The notes beneath the pieces are model-generated. The model was not told where the DNA came from and made no database searches. It worked only from the letters and a program-made list of their open reading frames with translations. A program made the position numbers and the translations under genes. Shown in pieces: positions 19,051 to 27,316 of a stretch of DNA of 37,898 nt. Each line of letters begins with the position of its first letter. Position 1 is the first letter of the stretch. Source of the DNA: Streptomyces harenosi (GTDB taxonomy: Bacteria > Actinomycetota > Actinomycetes > Streptomycetales > Streptomycetaceae). Where the stretch lies: the NCBI RefSeq assembly GCF_011008945.1, contig NZ_WYCT01000027.1, positions 1-37,898 of the forward strand, in the 5' to 3' direction.

Positions 19051-19506
19051 ATGGCGGAGCAGAACCCGCTGAAGATCCACAACCTCCGTCCCGCCCCGGG
19101 CGCCAAGACCGCCAAGACCCGTGTGGGTCGTGGTGAGGCGTCGAAGGGTAAGACGGCCGGTCGTGGTACCAAGGGCACCAAGGCCCGCTACCAGGTTCCG
19201 GAGAGCTTCGAGGGTGGCCAGATGCCGCTCCACATGCGTCTCCCGAAGCTGAAGGGCTTCAAGAACCCGTTCAAGACCGAGTACCAGGTCGTGAACCTCG
19301 ACAAGCTGGCCAAGCTGTACCCGCAGGGTGGCGAGGTCACGGTCGAGGACCTGGTGGCCAAGGGCGCCGTTCGCAAGAACAGCCTGGTCAAGGTCCTCGG
19401 CGAGGGCGAGATCTCCGTGGCGCTGACGGTGAAGGTCGACAAGGCCTCCACCTCCGCCAAGGAGAAGATCGCCGCCGCCGGCGGCAGCGTCACCGAGCTC
19501 GTCTGA
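19051..19506 (+). CDS. rplO: 50S ribosomal protein L15
   Basis: The 151-residue protein has the basic glycine-rich N-terminus ([19 protein letters not shown]) and [20 protein letters not shown], both typical of L15. It is a late-assembly protein and the last gene of the spc set before a 241-nt hairpin-rich gap to secY. Confidence 0.98.
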   Translation: MAEQNPLKIHNLRPAPGAKTAKTRVGRGEASKGKTAGRGTKGTKARYQVPESFEGGQMPLHMRLPKLKGFKNPFKTEYQVVNLDKLAKLYPQGGEVTVEDLVAKGAVRKNSLVKVLGEGEISVALTVKVDKASTSAKEKIAAAGGSVTELV

Positions 19507-19542
19507 ACCCTTCAGGCGTCCCGATGACCTGAGCGATCCCGA

Positions 19543-19574
19543 CCGGGGATACCCCACAAATGGGGTATCCCCGG
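19543..19574 (+). terminator. Strong terminator after rplO, 14-bp stem
   Basis: CCGGGGATACCCCA (19543-19556) pairs perfectly with TGGGGTATCCCCGG (19561-19574) around CAAA, followed by TTGGTCGTTCCT. This is the first of three hairpins between rplO and secY. Confidence 0.8.
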
Positions 19575-19587
19575 TTGGTCGTTCCTA

Positions 19588-19625
19588 GGGCAGTGGTCCC
19601 GCCGGTAAGGTGACCTCCACTGCCC
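19588..19625 (+). terminator. Second hairpin between rplO and secY, followed by TCTTTC
   Basis: GGGCAGTGG (19588-19596) pairs with CCACTGCCC (19617-19625); the loop is 20 nt and TCTTTC follows. It may be a back-up terminator or a secY leader structure. Confidence 0.55.
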
Positions 19626-19633
19626 TCTTTCAC

Positions 19634-19655
19634 GGGTGCCACACATGGGGCACCC
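19634..19655 (+). repeat. Third hairpin between rplO and secY
   Basis: GGGTGCC (19634-19640) pairs with GGCACCC (19649-19655) around an 8-nt loop. A TTGACC at 19666 follows, but no good -10 sits at the right distance, so a secY promoter here is uncertain. Confidence 0.45.
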
Positions 19656-19747
19656 TGAGCGGCAGTTGACCGTTAGCTATTAAGTCGTCAGTCGAACCTC
19701 AAGACCGTCACCCTTGACGCAGTTGCGCGGGGGTCGCAGGAGGCACC

Positions 19748-21061
19748 GTGCTCACCGCGTTCGCCCGGGCGTTCAAGACGCCCGACCTGCGCAAGAAGCT
19801 GCTCTTCACGCTCGGCATCATCGTGGTCTACCGGGTGGGTACCCATATCCCGATCCCGGGCGTGGACTACAAGAGCGTTCAGGAGTGTGTGGACCAGGCG
19901 TCCGGCAACCAGGGCCTCTTCGGTCTGGTCAACATGTTCAGCGGCGGCGCCCTGCTGCAGATCACGGTCTTCGCGCTCGGCATCATGCCGTACATCACCG
20001 CGAGCATCATTCTGCAGCTGCTGACCGTGGTGATCCCGCGCCTGGAGGCCCTGAAGAAGGAGGGCCAGGCGGGCACGGCGAAGATCACGCAGTACACCCG
20101 CTACCTCACCATCGCGCTGGCCATCCTCCAGGGCACCGGCCTGGTGGCCACCGCCCGCAGCGGCGCGCTCTTCTCCGGCTGCACGGTCGCTTCCCAGATC
20201 GTCCCGGACCGCGCGATCTTCACCACCATCGTCATGGTGATCACCATGACCGCCGGCACCGCCGTCGTCATGTGGCTCGGTGAGCTGATCACCGACCGCG
20301 GCATCGGCAACGGCATGTCGATCCTGATGTTCATCTCGATCGCCGCCACGTTCCCGTCCGCCCTGTGGGCGATCAAGACCCAGGGCGACCTCGCGGACGG
20401 CTGGATCGAGTTCGGCACCGTGATCGCGGTCGGCCTGGTCATGGTCGGCCTGGTGGTCTTCGTCGAGCAGGCCCAGCGCCGGATTCCCGTCCAGTACGCC
20501 AAGCGCATGATCGGCCGCCGCTCCTACGGCGGCACCTCCACCTACATCCCGCTCAAGGTGAACCAGGCGGGTGTGATCCCCGTCATCTTCGCGTCGTCGC
20601 TGCTCTACATCCCGGCACTGATCGCGCAGTTCTCCAGCGGCACCTCCGGATGGAAGACCTGGATCGAGGCCCACCTCGTCAAGGGCGACCACCCGATCTA
20701 CGTGACGCTGTACTTCCTGCTCATCGTCTTCTTCGCGTTCTTCTACGTGGCGATCTCCTTCAACCCCGAGGAAGTCGCCGACAACATGAAGAAGTATGGT
20801 GGCTTCATCCCGGGCATCCGGGCTGGCCGACCGACCGCTGAGTACCTCGGCTACGTACTCAACCGGATCACCTGGCCGGGTTCGCTGTATCTGGGTCTGA
20901 TCGCTCTCGTACCGACGATGGCGTTGGTTGGTTTCGGAGCAAACCAGAACTTCCCGTTCGGTGGCACCAGCATCCTGATCATCGTGGGTGTCGGCCTCGA
21001 GACGGTGAAGCAGATCGAGAGCCAGCTCCAGCAGCGCAATTACGAAGGGTTCCTCCGCTGA
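19748..21061 (+). CDS. secY: Preprotein translocase subunit SecY
   Basis: The 437-residue protein is the central channel of the Sec translocon, with ten predicted membrane segments. Visible family blocks are [40 protein letters not shown], the TM5-TM6 loop with [13 protein letters not shown] and the NLKKYGG-like [16 protein letters not shown]. It starts at a GTG 6 nt after GCAGGAGG. The stop overlaps adk (TGATG), so secY and adk are probably co-translated, as is common in actinomycetes. Confidence 0.98.
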   Translation: MLTAFARAFKTPDLRKKLLFTLGIIVVYRVGTHIPIPGVDYKSVQECVDQASGNQGLFGLVNMFSGGALLQITVFALGIMPYITASIILQLLTVVIPRLEALKKEGQAGTAKITQYTRYLTIALAILQGTGLVATARSGALFSGCTVASQIVPDRAIFTTIVMVITMTAGTAVVMWLGELITDRGIGNGMSILMFISIAATFPSALWAIKTQGDLADGWIEFGTVIAVGLVMVGLVVFVEQAQRRIPVQYAKRMIGRRSYGGTSTYIPLKVNQAGVIPVIFASSLLYIPALIAQFSSGTSGWKTWIEAHLVKGDHPIYVTLYFLLIVFFAFFYVAISFNPEEVADNMKKYGGFIPGIRAGRPTAEYLGYVLNRITWPGSLYLGLIALVPTMALVGFGANQNFPFGGTSILIIVGVGLETVKQIESQLQQRNYEGFLR

Positions 21062-21714
21062 TGCGAATCGTCCTCGTCGGGCCGCCGGGTGCCGGTAAGG
21101 GAACGCAGGCCACACGGCTTGCCGAGAAGCTGAGCGTTCCGCACATCTCCACGGGCGACCTGTTCCGCGCCAACATCAGCCAGCAGACGGAGCTGGGGAA
21201 GCTCGCGAAGTCGTACATGGACGCCGGCAACCTCGTGCCGGACGAGGTCACGATCGCGATGGCCAAGGACCGCATGGAGCAGCCGGACGCCGTCGGCGGC
21301 TTCCTGCTCGACGGCTTCCCGCGCAACGTCTCGCAGGCCGAGGCGCTCGACGAGCTGCTGGAGACCGAGGGCATCACCCTGGACGCCGTGCTCGACCTGG
21401 AGGCCCCCGAGGAGGAGGTCGTCAAGCGGATCGCCGGCCGGCGCATCTGCCGCAACGACTCGGCCCACGTCTTCCACGTGACGTACAAGGCGCCGGCCAA
21501 GGAGGGCGTCTGCGACGTCTGCGGCGGCGAGCTGTACCAGCGCGACGACGACTCCGAGGAGACGGTCCGCAAGCGGCTGGAGGTCTACCACACGCAGACC
21601 GAGCCGATCATCGACTACTACAAGGCCCAGGGCCTGGTCGTGACCATCGCGGCCACCGGGGCCGTGGACGAGGTCACGGGGCGCGCGCTGGAGGCGCTCA
21701 AGCGCGGCCGGTAG
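21061..21714 (+). CDS. adk: Adenylate kinase
   Basis: The 217-residue long-type kinase interconverts ATP + AMP and 2 ADP. The P-loop [10 protein letters not shown] (7-16) and the DGFPRN motif are present. The LID segment has a Cys-type zinc-knuckle layout with RRIC and CDVC. At the second position of the first pair, where many Gram-positive enzymes have Cys, there is RND, so the site is C/D/C/C-like. It overlaps secY by one base; map follows after 131 nt. Confidence 0.98.
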   Translation: MRIVLVGPPGAGKGTQATRLAEKLSVPHISTGDLFRANISQQTELGKLAKSYMDAGNLVPDEVTIAMAKDRMEQPDAVGGFLLDGFPRNVSQAEALDELLETEGITLDAVLDLEAPEEEVVKRIAGRRICRNDSAHVFHVTYKAPAKEGVCDVCGGELYQRDDDSEETVRKRLEVYHTQTEPIIDYYKAQGLVVTIAATGAVDEVTGRALEALKRGR

Positions 21715-21845
21715 TCACTTCGTGCGTCGCGCGCAGCCGCGGTCCCTGTGGGGGCCGCGGCTGCGGCGTGCGGGGCGTCGCCGGGCTACCCGTATCGTTG
21801 GAAACATCCGTACTCTCCCCGGTCCCCAGAAAGGCCGCAGTCCCC

Positions 21846-22682
21846 ATGGTGCAGATCAAGACCCCCGAGCAGATCGCCAAGATGCGCGAGGCGGGGCTGG
21901 TCGTCGCCGCCATCCACGCGGCCACGCGCGAGGCCGCCGTGCCCGGCGCCACGACCAGGGACCTGGACCAGGTCGCCCGCAAGGTGCTCGCGGACCACAA
22001 CGCCAAGCCCAACTTCCTCGGCTACGGCGGTTTCCCGGCGACCATCTGCACCTCGGTGAACGAGGTCGTCGTCCACGGCATCCCCTCCGACGACGTCGTC
22101 CTCAAGGACGGGGACATCATCTCCATCGACTGCGGCGCGATCATCGACGGCTGGCACGGTGACGCCGCCTTCACGGCGTTCGTGGGCTCCGGTCACGCCC
22201 CGGAGCTGATCGAGCTCTCCCGGGTGACCGAGGAGTCGATGTGGGCCGGCATCGCGGCCATGAAGCAGGGCAACCGCCTGGTGGACATCTCCCGGGCCAT
22301 CGAGACCTACATCCGCCGCCAGCCCAAGCCGGGCGGCGGCCGGTACGGGATCATCGAGGACTACGGCGGCCACGGCATCGGCACCGAGATGCACATGGAC
22401 CCGCACCTGCTGAACTACGTCGACCGGCGGCGCGGCAAGGGCCCGAAGCTGGTCCCCGGTTTCTGCCTGGCCATCGAGCCGATGGTCTCGCTGGGCACGC
22501 CGAAGACGGTGGTCCTGGAGGACGACTGGACGGTGGTCACCACCGACGGCACCTGGTCCTCCCACTGGGAGCACTCCGTCGCCCTGACGGAGGAGGGCCC
22601 GCTGGTGCTGACCGCCCCGGACGGCGGCAAGGCCAAGCTCGCCGAGTACGGGGTCACGGCGGCGCCCGATCCCCTCGCCTGA
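21846..22682 (+). CDS. map: Type I methionine aminopeptidase
   Basis: The 278-residue dinuclear metalloenzyme removes N-terminal Met from nascent proteins. Metal ligands are visible in SIDCGAIIDGWHGDAAF (two Asp), YGGHGIG (His), CLAIEPM (Glu) and HWEHSVAL (Glu). VHGIP carries the substrate-site His. The ATG (MVQIKTPEQIAKMREAG) is the family start; upstream open codons from 21768 are not conserved. A diverged tandem copy of its last 264 bp follows directly downstream. Confidence 0.97.
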   Translation: MVQIKTPEQIAKMREAGLVVAAIHAATREAAVPGATTRDLDQVARKVLADHNAKPNFLGYGGFPATICTSVNEVVVHGIPSDDVVLKDGDIISIDCGAIIDGWHGDAAFTAFVGSGHAPELIELSRVTEESMWAGIAAMKQGNRLVDISRAIETYIRRQPKPGGGRYGIIEDYGGHGIGTEMHMDPHLLNYVDRRRGKGPKLVPGFCLAIEPMVSLGTPKTVVLEDDWTVVTTDGTWSSHWEHSVALTEEGPLVLTAPDGGKAKLAEYGVTAAPDPLA

Positions 22683-22946
22683 CGACGGGGCCGGGCCGGT
22701 TCCGCCGGCCGGAGGCCGGCGCGGCCGCGCGGAGCCCGTGAGGCGCCCCGGGCGCCGAGCCCGCGGGAGCGGCGTCCGGGAGGGGCCGGCCGGACGGTGG
22801 TCACCACCGCGGCGCCTGCTCCTCCCGCGGGGTGCGCTGCGCCGCCCCGGCGGAGGAGGGCCCGCCGGGCCCCCACCGCCCCGGACGGCGGCAGGGCCGG
22901 GCCCGGCGAGTACGGCGTCACGGCCGCACCCGACCCCCTCGCATGA
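22683..22946 (+). pseudogene. Decayed tandem copy of the 3' end of map
   Basis: With a constant 264-nt offset, 22792-22946 aligns to the end of map at 22528-22682. Shared runs include GGACGGTGGTCACCACCG, GGAGGAGGGCCCGC and CCGCCCCGGACGGCGGCA. Read in the map frame, the end encodes EYGVTAAPDPLA and a stop, identical to map. A one-base loss and a one-base gain shift the middle out of frame, and the metal-binding histidine and glutamate region is lost. The part 22683-22791 aligns only weakly (a GAGCC...TG...GGGC pattern). There is no start codon or ribosome-binding site. Confidence 0.8.
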
Positions 22947-23098
22947 TGACCTCCGCCATGGGGCAGACTTCCTCGTTTCGCCTTTCGGGGTGTGCTGACG
23001 TAGACTGACTCGTCGGCTCTAGTGCACCCGCATGCCTGCATGCGCTCGAAGTGGTGCACACCGGAGTCGATCAAGGTAGTCGATTCGAAGGGCGAAGC
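22947..23098 (+). promoter_or_regulatory. infA upstream region with possible TAGACT -10
   Basis: A TAGACT box at 23001-23006 sits in locally AT-richer DNA; a poor -35 (TTCGCC, 22977-22982) is 18 nt upstream. This would give a leader of about 90 nt before infA. With the map remnant it makes up the 416-nt gap between map and infA. Confidence 0.4.
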
Positions 23099-23320
23099 GT
23101 GGCCAAGAAGCAAGGTGCCATCGAGATCGAGGGCACTGTCGTCGAGTCTCTGCCGAACGCCATGTTCAAGGTCGAGCTCCAGAACGGCCACCAGGTCCTG
23201 GCACACATCAGCGGCAAGATGCGTATGCACTACATCCGCATCCTCCCTGACGACCGGGTCGTGGTGGAGCTGTCTCCGTACGACCTGACGCGTGGCCGGA
23301 TCGTCTACCGGTACAAGTAG
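23099..23320 (+). CDS. infA: Translation initiation factor IF-1
   Basis: The 73-residue S1/OB-fold protein has exactly the family length, with [39 protein letters not shown] and GRIVYRYK at the end. It binds the A site of the 30S during initiation. It starts at a GTG after GAAGGG. The same frame is open upstream, but IF-1 begins at AKKQGAIE. rpmJ follows after 66 nt. Confidence 0.97.
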   Translation: MAKKQGAIEIEGTVVESLPNAMFKVELQNGHQVLAHISGKMRMHYIRILPDDRVVVELSPYDLTRGRIVYRYK

Positions 23321-23326
23321 ATCTTG

Positions 23327-23351
23327 CCCACGCCTCGCGCCTCGGCGTGGG
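23327..23351 (+). repeat. 8-bp stem-loop between infA and rpmJ
   Basis: CCCACGCC (23327-23334) pairs exactly with GGCGTGGG (23344-23351), 9-nt loop, starting 6 nt after the infA stop. It may set the infA:rpmJ transcript ratio. Confidence 0.5.
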
Positions 23352-23386
23352 GCCGCCGGCAACTGACCCGGAGAACCTCACATCCC

Positions 23387-23500
23387 ATGAAGGTCAAGCC
23401 GAGCGTCAAGAAGATCTGCGACAAGTGCAGGGTGATCCGCCGTCACGGCCGGGTCATGGTCATCTGCGAGAACCCGCGCCACAAGCAGCGCCAGGGCTGA
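23387..23500 (+). CDS. rpmJ: 50S ribosomal protein L36
   Basis: This 37-residue, very short protein starts [20 protein letters not shown]. It has a complete zinc site: C11, C14, C27 and H32 in CDKC...[11 protein letters not shown]. It is the zinc-containing form of L36. Confidence 0.96.
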   Translation: MKVKPSVKKICDKCRVIRRHGRVMVICENPRHKQRQG

Positions 23501-23518
23501 CGCACGACCGACCGCACC

Positions 23519-23539
23519 CTCTGCACCGCTATCGCAGAG
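23519..23539 (+). terminator. Short hairpin after rpmJ followed by TTT
   Basis: CTCTGC (23519-23524) pairs with GCAGAG (23534-23539) around 9 nt, followed by TTTCGCGCG, 18 nt past the rpmJ stop. A weak terminator of the infA-rpmJ unit. Confidence 0.4.
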
Positions 23540-23636
23540 TTTCGCGCGACGCGAGCTGAATATGTTCATACGCAGAGCCCAAGCCGCACGCACCCGCGGT
23601 TTGACACCCCCGGTTCGGAGGCCGGGGACCCGGTCC

Positions 23637-23650
23637 GTACCTGATACGGC
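23637..23650 (+). promoter_or_regulatory. GTACCTGATACGGC motif in the rpsM leader (CCTGA-loop hairpin)
   Basis: CCGTA-CCTGA-TACGG (23635-23649) forms a 5-bp hairpin, and the surrounding CCGG...CCGGG can extend it. The same 14-nt string recurs in the rplQ leader at 25864-25877. It lies 52 nt before rpsM. An r-protein or RNA-polymerase-level signal is possible. Confidence 0.5.
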
Positions 23651-23702
23651 GGCCGGGAACCGGTTCTGTGGAAGACCTCCGAAGATCACCAGGAGCCATT
23701 GA

Positions 23703-24083
23703 ATGGCACGCGTTTCCGGTGTTGACATCCCGCGCGACAAGCGCGTGGAGATCGCCCTCACCTACGTGTTCGGCATCGGCCGGACCCTTTCGCAGCAGAC
23801 GCTGGCGGCGACCGGCGTCGACCCGAACACCCGCGTTCGCGACCTGACCGAAGAGCAGCTCGTCGCGATCCGCGAGTACGTCGACAACAACATCAAGACC
23901 GAGGGTGACCTCCGTCGCGAGATCCAGGCCGACATCCGCCGCAAGGTCGAGATCGGCACCTACCAGGGTCTGCGGCACCGCCGCGGTCTGCCCGTCCGCG
24001 GCCAGCGCACCAGCACCAACGCCCGCACCCGCAAGGGCCCGCGTCGCGCCATCGCCGGCAAGAAGAAGCCGGGCAAGAAGTAG
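23703..24083 (+). CDS. rpsM: 30S ribosomal protein S13
   Basis: The 126-residue protein begins [20 protein letters not shown] and has [20 protein letters not shown] and a Lys-rich C-terminal tail that reaches the P-site tRNA. It is the first gene of the alpha set, 202 nt after rpmJ, behind the CCTGA-loop motif. AGGAG precedes the ATG. Confidence 0.98.
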   Translation: MARVSGVDIPRDKRVEIALTYVFGIGRTLSQQTLAATGVDPNTRVRDLTEEQLVAIREYVDNNIKTEGDLRREIQADIRRKVEIGTYQGLRHRRGLPVRGQRTSTNARTRKGPRRAIAGKKKPGKK

Positions 24084-24146
24084 TCCGCAGCGGACGCCTG
24101 TCCACGGTCTTCGCTGTAGGACCGACCACCTCCGTAGGAGTAAGAG

Positions 24147-24551
24147 ATGCCCCCCAAGGGACGTCAGGGCGCTGCCAAGAAGGTGCGCCGCAAGGAAAAG
24201 AAGAACGTCGCTCACGGCCACGCGCACATCAAGAGCACGTTCAACAACACGATCGTGTCGATCACGGACCCGTCCGGCAACGTGATCTCCTGGGCCTCCG
24301 CCGGCCACGTCGGCTTCAAGGGCTCGCGGAAGTCCACGCCGTTCGCCGCGCAGATGGCCGCCGAGTCGGCCGCCCGCCGCGCCCAGGAGCACGGCATGCG
24401 CAAGGTCGACGTGTTCGTCAAGGGCCCGGGTTCCGGTCGTGAGACCGCCATCCGTTCGCTCCAGGCGACCGGTCTCGAGGTCGGCTCCATCCAGGACGTC
24501 ACCCCGACCCCGCACAACGGCTGCCGTCCGCCGAAGCGCCGCCGCGTCTGA
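24147..24551 (+). CDS. rpsK: 30S ribosomal protein S11
   Basis: The 134-residue protein contains [20 protein letters not shown] and [20 protein letters not shown], ending RPPKRRRV. It forms part of the 30S platform near the Shine-Dalgarno helix. The usual next gene in many bacteria, rpsD (S4), is absent; a 151-nt gap leads to rpoA. Confidence 0.98.
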   Translation: MPPKGRQGAAKKVRRKEKKNVAHGHAHIKSTFNNTIVSITDPSGNVISWASAGHVGFKGSRKSTPFAAQMAAESAARRAQEHGMRKVDVFVKGPGSGRETAIRSLQATGLEVGSIQDVTPTPHNGCRPPKRRRV

Positions 24552-24578
24552 CGCACGGCCGCCTCGCAGGGCTGGTTC

Positions 24579-24615
24579 CGGGCGGTACGGCTCCGTAAAA
24601 GGGCCGTGCCGCCCG
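24579..24615 (+). terminator. Hairpin between rpsK and rpoA, 13-bp stem with one G-U
   Basis: CGGGCGGTACGGC (24579-24591) pairs with GCCGTGCCGCCCG (24603-24615) through one T-G pair; the 11-nt loop contains TAAAA. A second smaller stem (CCGCAC/GTGCGG) follows. It may partly separate rpsM-rpsK from rpoA. Confidence 0.6.
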
Positions 24616-24702
24616 TACCCTTGCACTACCCGCACTCTCCCGGGTGCGGCTGAGTCGGGCGTCATATAGCGGGCGCCCCCGACTGAAGGATCTGATCCAC
24701 AC

Positions 24703-25725
24703 ATGCTGATCGCTCAGCGTCCCTCGTTGACCGAAGAGGTCGTCGACGAGTTCCGCTCCCGGTTCGTGATCGAGCCGCTGGAGCCGGGCTTCGGCTACAC
24801 CCTCGGCAACTCCCTGCGCCGTACCCTCCTGTCGTCGATCCCCGGTGCCGCCGTCACGAGCATCCGCATCGACGGTGTCCTGCACGAGTTCACCACCGTG
24901 CCGGGCGTCAAGGAGGACGTCACCGACCTGATCCTCAACATCAAGCAGCTGGTCGTCTCCTCGGAGCACGACGAGCCGGTCGTGATGTACCTGCGCAAGC
25001 AGGGCCCGGGTCTGGTCACCGCCGCCGACATCGCGCCGCCGGCCGGTGTCGAGGTGCACAACCCCGACCTCGTCCTCGCCACGCTCAACGGCAAGGGCAA
25101 GCTGGAGATGGAGCTGACCGTCGAGCGCGGTCGCGGTTACGTCTCCGCCGTGCAGAACAAGCAGGTGGGCCAGGAGATCGGCCGTATCCCGGTCGACTCC
25201 ATCTACTCGCCGGTGCTCAAGGTCACCTACAAGGTCGAGGCGACCCGTGTCGAGCAGCGCACCGACTTCGACAAGCTGATCGTCGACGTCGAGACCAAGC
25301 AGGCCATGCGTCCGCGTGACGCCATGGCGTCGGCCGGCAAGACCCTGGTCGAGCTGTTCGGTCTGGCCCGCGAGCTGAACGTCGACGCCGAGGGCATCGA
25401 CATGGGCCCGTCCCCGACGGACGCCGCGCTCGCCGCCGACCTGGCGCTGCCGATCGAGGAGCTGGAGCTCACGGTCCGCTCCTACAACTGCCTCAAGCGC
25501 GAGGGCATCCACTCCGTGGGTGAGCTCGTCGCCCGCTCCGAGGCCGACCTGCTCGACATCCGCAACTTCGGTGCGAAGTCGATCGACGAGGTCAAGGCGA
25601 AGCTGGCCGGCATGGGCCTGGCCCTCAAGGACAGCCCGCCCGGATTCGACCCGACCGCCGCCGCCGACGCCTTCGGCGCCGACGACGACGCGGACGCCGG
25701 GTTCGTCGAGACCGAGCAGTACTGA
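24703..25725 (+). CDS. rpoA: DNA-directed RNA polymerase alpha subunit
   Basis: The 340-residue protein has the dimerising N-terminal domain (about 1-230; [20 protein letters not shown] near 27-46), a linker, and the alpha-CTD (about 248-315; [39 protein letters not shown]) that contacts UP elements and activators. The C-terminus is acidic ([14 protein letters not shown]). AAGGAT lies upstream of the ATG. Confidence 0.99.
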   Translation: MLIAQRPSLTEEVVDEFRSRFVIEPLEPGFGYTLGNSLRRTLLSSIPGAAVTSIRIDGVLHEFTTVPGVKEDVTDLILNIKQLVVSSEHDEPVVMYLRKQGPGLVTAADIAPPAGVEVHNPDLVLATLNGKGKLEMELTVERGRGYVSAVQNKQVGQEIGRIPVDSIYSPVLKVTYKVEATRVEQRTDFDKLIVDVETKQAMRPRDAMASAGKTLVELFGLARELNVDAEGIDMGPSPTDAALAADLALPIEELELTVRSYNCLKREGIHSVGELVARSEADLLDIRNFGAKSIDEVKAKLAGMGLALKDSPPGFDPTAAADAFGADDDADAGFVETEQY

Positions 25726-25795
25726 GCTCGGGCCCCACGGCCCGTACCCGGGCGCGGGTGAGGTGCGCTCCACCGTGCAGTTCCCCGCGCCCCCT

Positions 25796-25824
25796 CCGGG
25801 AGCCCCCCTCGGGACGGCTCCCGG
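25796..25824 (+). repeat. 9-bp stem-loop between rpoA and rplQ
   Basis: CCGGGAGCC (25796-25804) pairs exactly with GGCTCCCGG (25816-25824), 11-nt loop, in the 178-nt gap. It could be an intercistronic terminator or processing site. Confidence 0.55.
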
Positions 25825-25863
25825 ATCTCCGACAGGCGACCGCCTGCTCGGATACTGACCCCG

Positions 25864-25877
25864 GTACCTGATACGGC
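25864..25877 (+). promoter_or_regulatory. GTACCTGATACGGC motif in the rplQ leader
   Basis: Identical over 14 nt to the rpsM leader motif. Here the flanks CCCCGG and CCGGGG make a stem closing on the same TA-CCTGA-TA loop. It ends 26 nt before rplQ. Confidence 0.5.
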
Positions 25878-25903
25878 CGGGGCAGACACCTAGGAGAAAC
25901 ACG

Positions 25904-26362
25904 ATGCCGAAGCCCACCAAGGGTGCCCGTCTGGGCGGCAGCGCCGCGCACGAGAAGCTGATGCTCGCGAACCTCGCGAAGTCGCTCTTCGAGCACGGCC
26001 GTATCACCACCACCGAGGCGAAGGCCCGCCGTCTGCGGCCGTACGCCGAGCGCCTGATCACCAAGGCGAAGAAGGGCGACCTTCACAACCGCCGTCAGGT
26101 GCTCCAGGTCATCACGGACAAGAGCATCGTCCACACGCTCTTCACCGAGATCGGCCCGCGGTACGAGAACCGCCCGGGTGGCTACACCCGTATCACCAAG
26201 ATCGGCAACCGCCGTGGTGACAACGCGCCCATGGCCGTCATCGAGCTGGTCGAGGCGCTGACCGTGGCGCAGCAGGCGACCGGCGAGGCCGAGGCCGCGA
26301 CCAAGCGCGCGGTCAAGGAGGCCGAGGAGGCCAAGGCCGAGGACCAGGCCAAGGACGCCTGA
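25904..26362 (+). CDS. rplQ: 50S ribosomal protein L17 with charged C-terminal tail
   Basis: The 152-residue protein has core motifs [20 protein letters not shown] and [20 protein letters not shown]. From about residue 122 a tail rich in Ala, Glu and Lys extends beyond the usual length of about 120 and is likely helical or disordered. GGAG lies upstream. truA follows after a terminator. Confidence 0.98.
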   Translation: MPKPTKGARLGGSAAHEKLMLANLAKSLFEHGRITTTEAKARRLRPYAERLITKAKKGDLHNRRQVLQVITDKSIVHTLFTEIGPRYENRPGGYTRITKIGNRRGDNAPMAVIELVEALTVAQQATGEAEAATKRAVKEAEEAKAEDQAKDA

Positions 26363-26380
26363 GGCACCGCCTCGCGCTGA

Positions 26381-26410
26381 GCGGGTCCGCCCTTCGCGGG
26401 GCGGGCCCGC
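26381..26410 (+). terminator. Terminator between rplQ and truA, 12-bp stem followed by TTT
   Basis: GCGGGTCCGCCC (26381-26392) pairs with GGGCGGGCCCGC (26399-26410) with one T-G pair, a 6-nt loop and TTTCG after. It ends 26 nt before the truA start, so truA needs read-through or its own promoter; GTACCTGA, part of the rpsM/rplQ motif, lies at 26417-26424. Confidence 0.7.
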
Positions 26411-26436
26411 TTTCGCGTACCTGAGAGGATCTGCAC

Positions 26437-27294
26437 GTGAGTGACGAAGTACAGCCCGGATACGTCCGCATCCGCCTCGACCTGTCCTACGACGGCACCG
26501 ACTTCCACGGCTGGGCCAAGCAGGCCGGTGGCAAGCGGACCGTGCAGGGCGAGATCGAGGACGCGCTGCGCACGGTCACCCGTACCAGGGACACCACGTA
26601 CGAGCTGACCGTGGCCGGGCGTACGGACGCGGGGGTGCACGCGCGGGGCCAGGTGGCCCATGTCGACCTGCCCCGGGAGCTGTGGGACGAGCACCGGGAC
26701 AAGCTGCTCAAGCGGCTGGCCGGGCGGCTGCCCAAGGACGTGCGGGTGTGGTCGCTCACCGAGGCGCCCGCCGGGTTCAACGCCCGGTTCTCCGCGATCT
26801 GGCGCCGGTACGCCTACCGGGTCACCGACAACCCGGGCGGGGTGGACCCGCTGCTGCGCGGGCACGTCCTGTGGCACGACTGGCCGCTGGACGTCGACGC
26901 CATGAACGAGGCCGCGCGGGGGCTGCTCGGCGAGCACGACTTCGCCGCCTACTGCAAGCGGCGGGAGGGCGCCACCACCATCCGCCGGCTCCAGGAGCTC
27001 AGCCTGGTGCGCGGCGAGGACGGGGTGATCACGGCCACGGTGCGGGCCGACGCGTTCTGCCACAACATGGTGCGCTCGCTGATCGGCGCGCTGCTGTTCG
27101 TGGGCGACGGCCACCGGCCGCCCGAGTGGCCCGCCAAGGTGCTCGCGGCGGGCGTACGGGACTCGGCCGTGCACGTCGTACGGCCGCACGGGCTGACCCT
27201 GGAGGAGGTCGGCTACCCGGCGGACGAGCTGCTGGCGGCGCGGAACCTGGAGGCGCGGCGGAAGCGGTCGCTGCCCGCCGCCGGGTGCTGCTGA
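26437..27294 (+). CDS. truA: tRNA pseudouridine(38-40) synthase TruA
   Basis: The 285-residue enzyme isomerises U38-U40 in the tRNA anticodon arm. The catalytic Asp is D64 in [30 protein letters not shown] opens the fold, and [17 protein letters not shown] is the C-terminal block. The GTG at 26437 has GAGAGG upstream. A truA after rplQ is a common actinomycete order. It converges on the minus-strand gene 22 nt away. Confidence 0.96.
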   Translation: MSDEVQPGYVRIRLDLSYDGTDFHGWAKQAGGKRTVQGEIEDALRTVTRTRDTTYELTVAGRTDAGVHARGQVAHVDLPRELWDEHRDKLLKRLAGRLPKDVRVWSLTEAPAGFNARFSAIWRRYAYRVTDNPGGVDPLLRGHVLWHDWPLDVDAMNEAARGLLGEHDFAAYCKRREGATTIRRLQELSLVRGEDGVITATVRADAFCHNMVRSLIGALLFVGDGHRPPEWPAKVLAAGVRDSAVHVVRPHGLTLEEVGYPADELLAARNLEARRKRSLPAAGCC

Positions 27295-27316
27295 CCGGCG
27301 GCGGACGGCCGCGGGG

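Noticed and set aside
19666..19694. TTGACC as the secY promoter -35
   Set aside because: The sequence at the -10 position (TCAGTC/CAGTCG) is poor; TATTAA lies much too close. Left as unproven.
22738..22998. A small gene between map and infA
   Set aside because: The open frame is Arg/Pro/Gly-rich and lies over the decayed map copy in a different frame; the homology to map explains the sequence better.
23601..23606. A perfect TTGACA -35 upstream of rpsM
   Set aside because: At 16-18 nt downstream there is only GC-rich sequence (GGGGAC and similar) with no -10, so a vegetative promoter is not supported.
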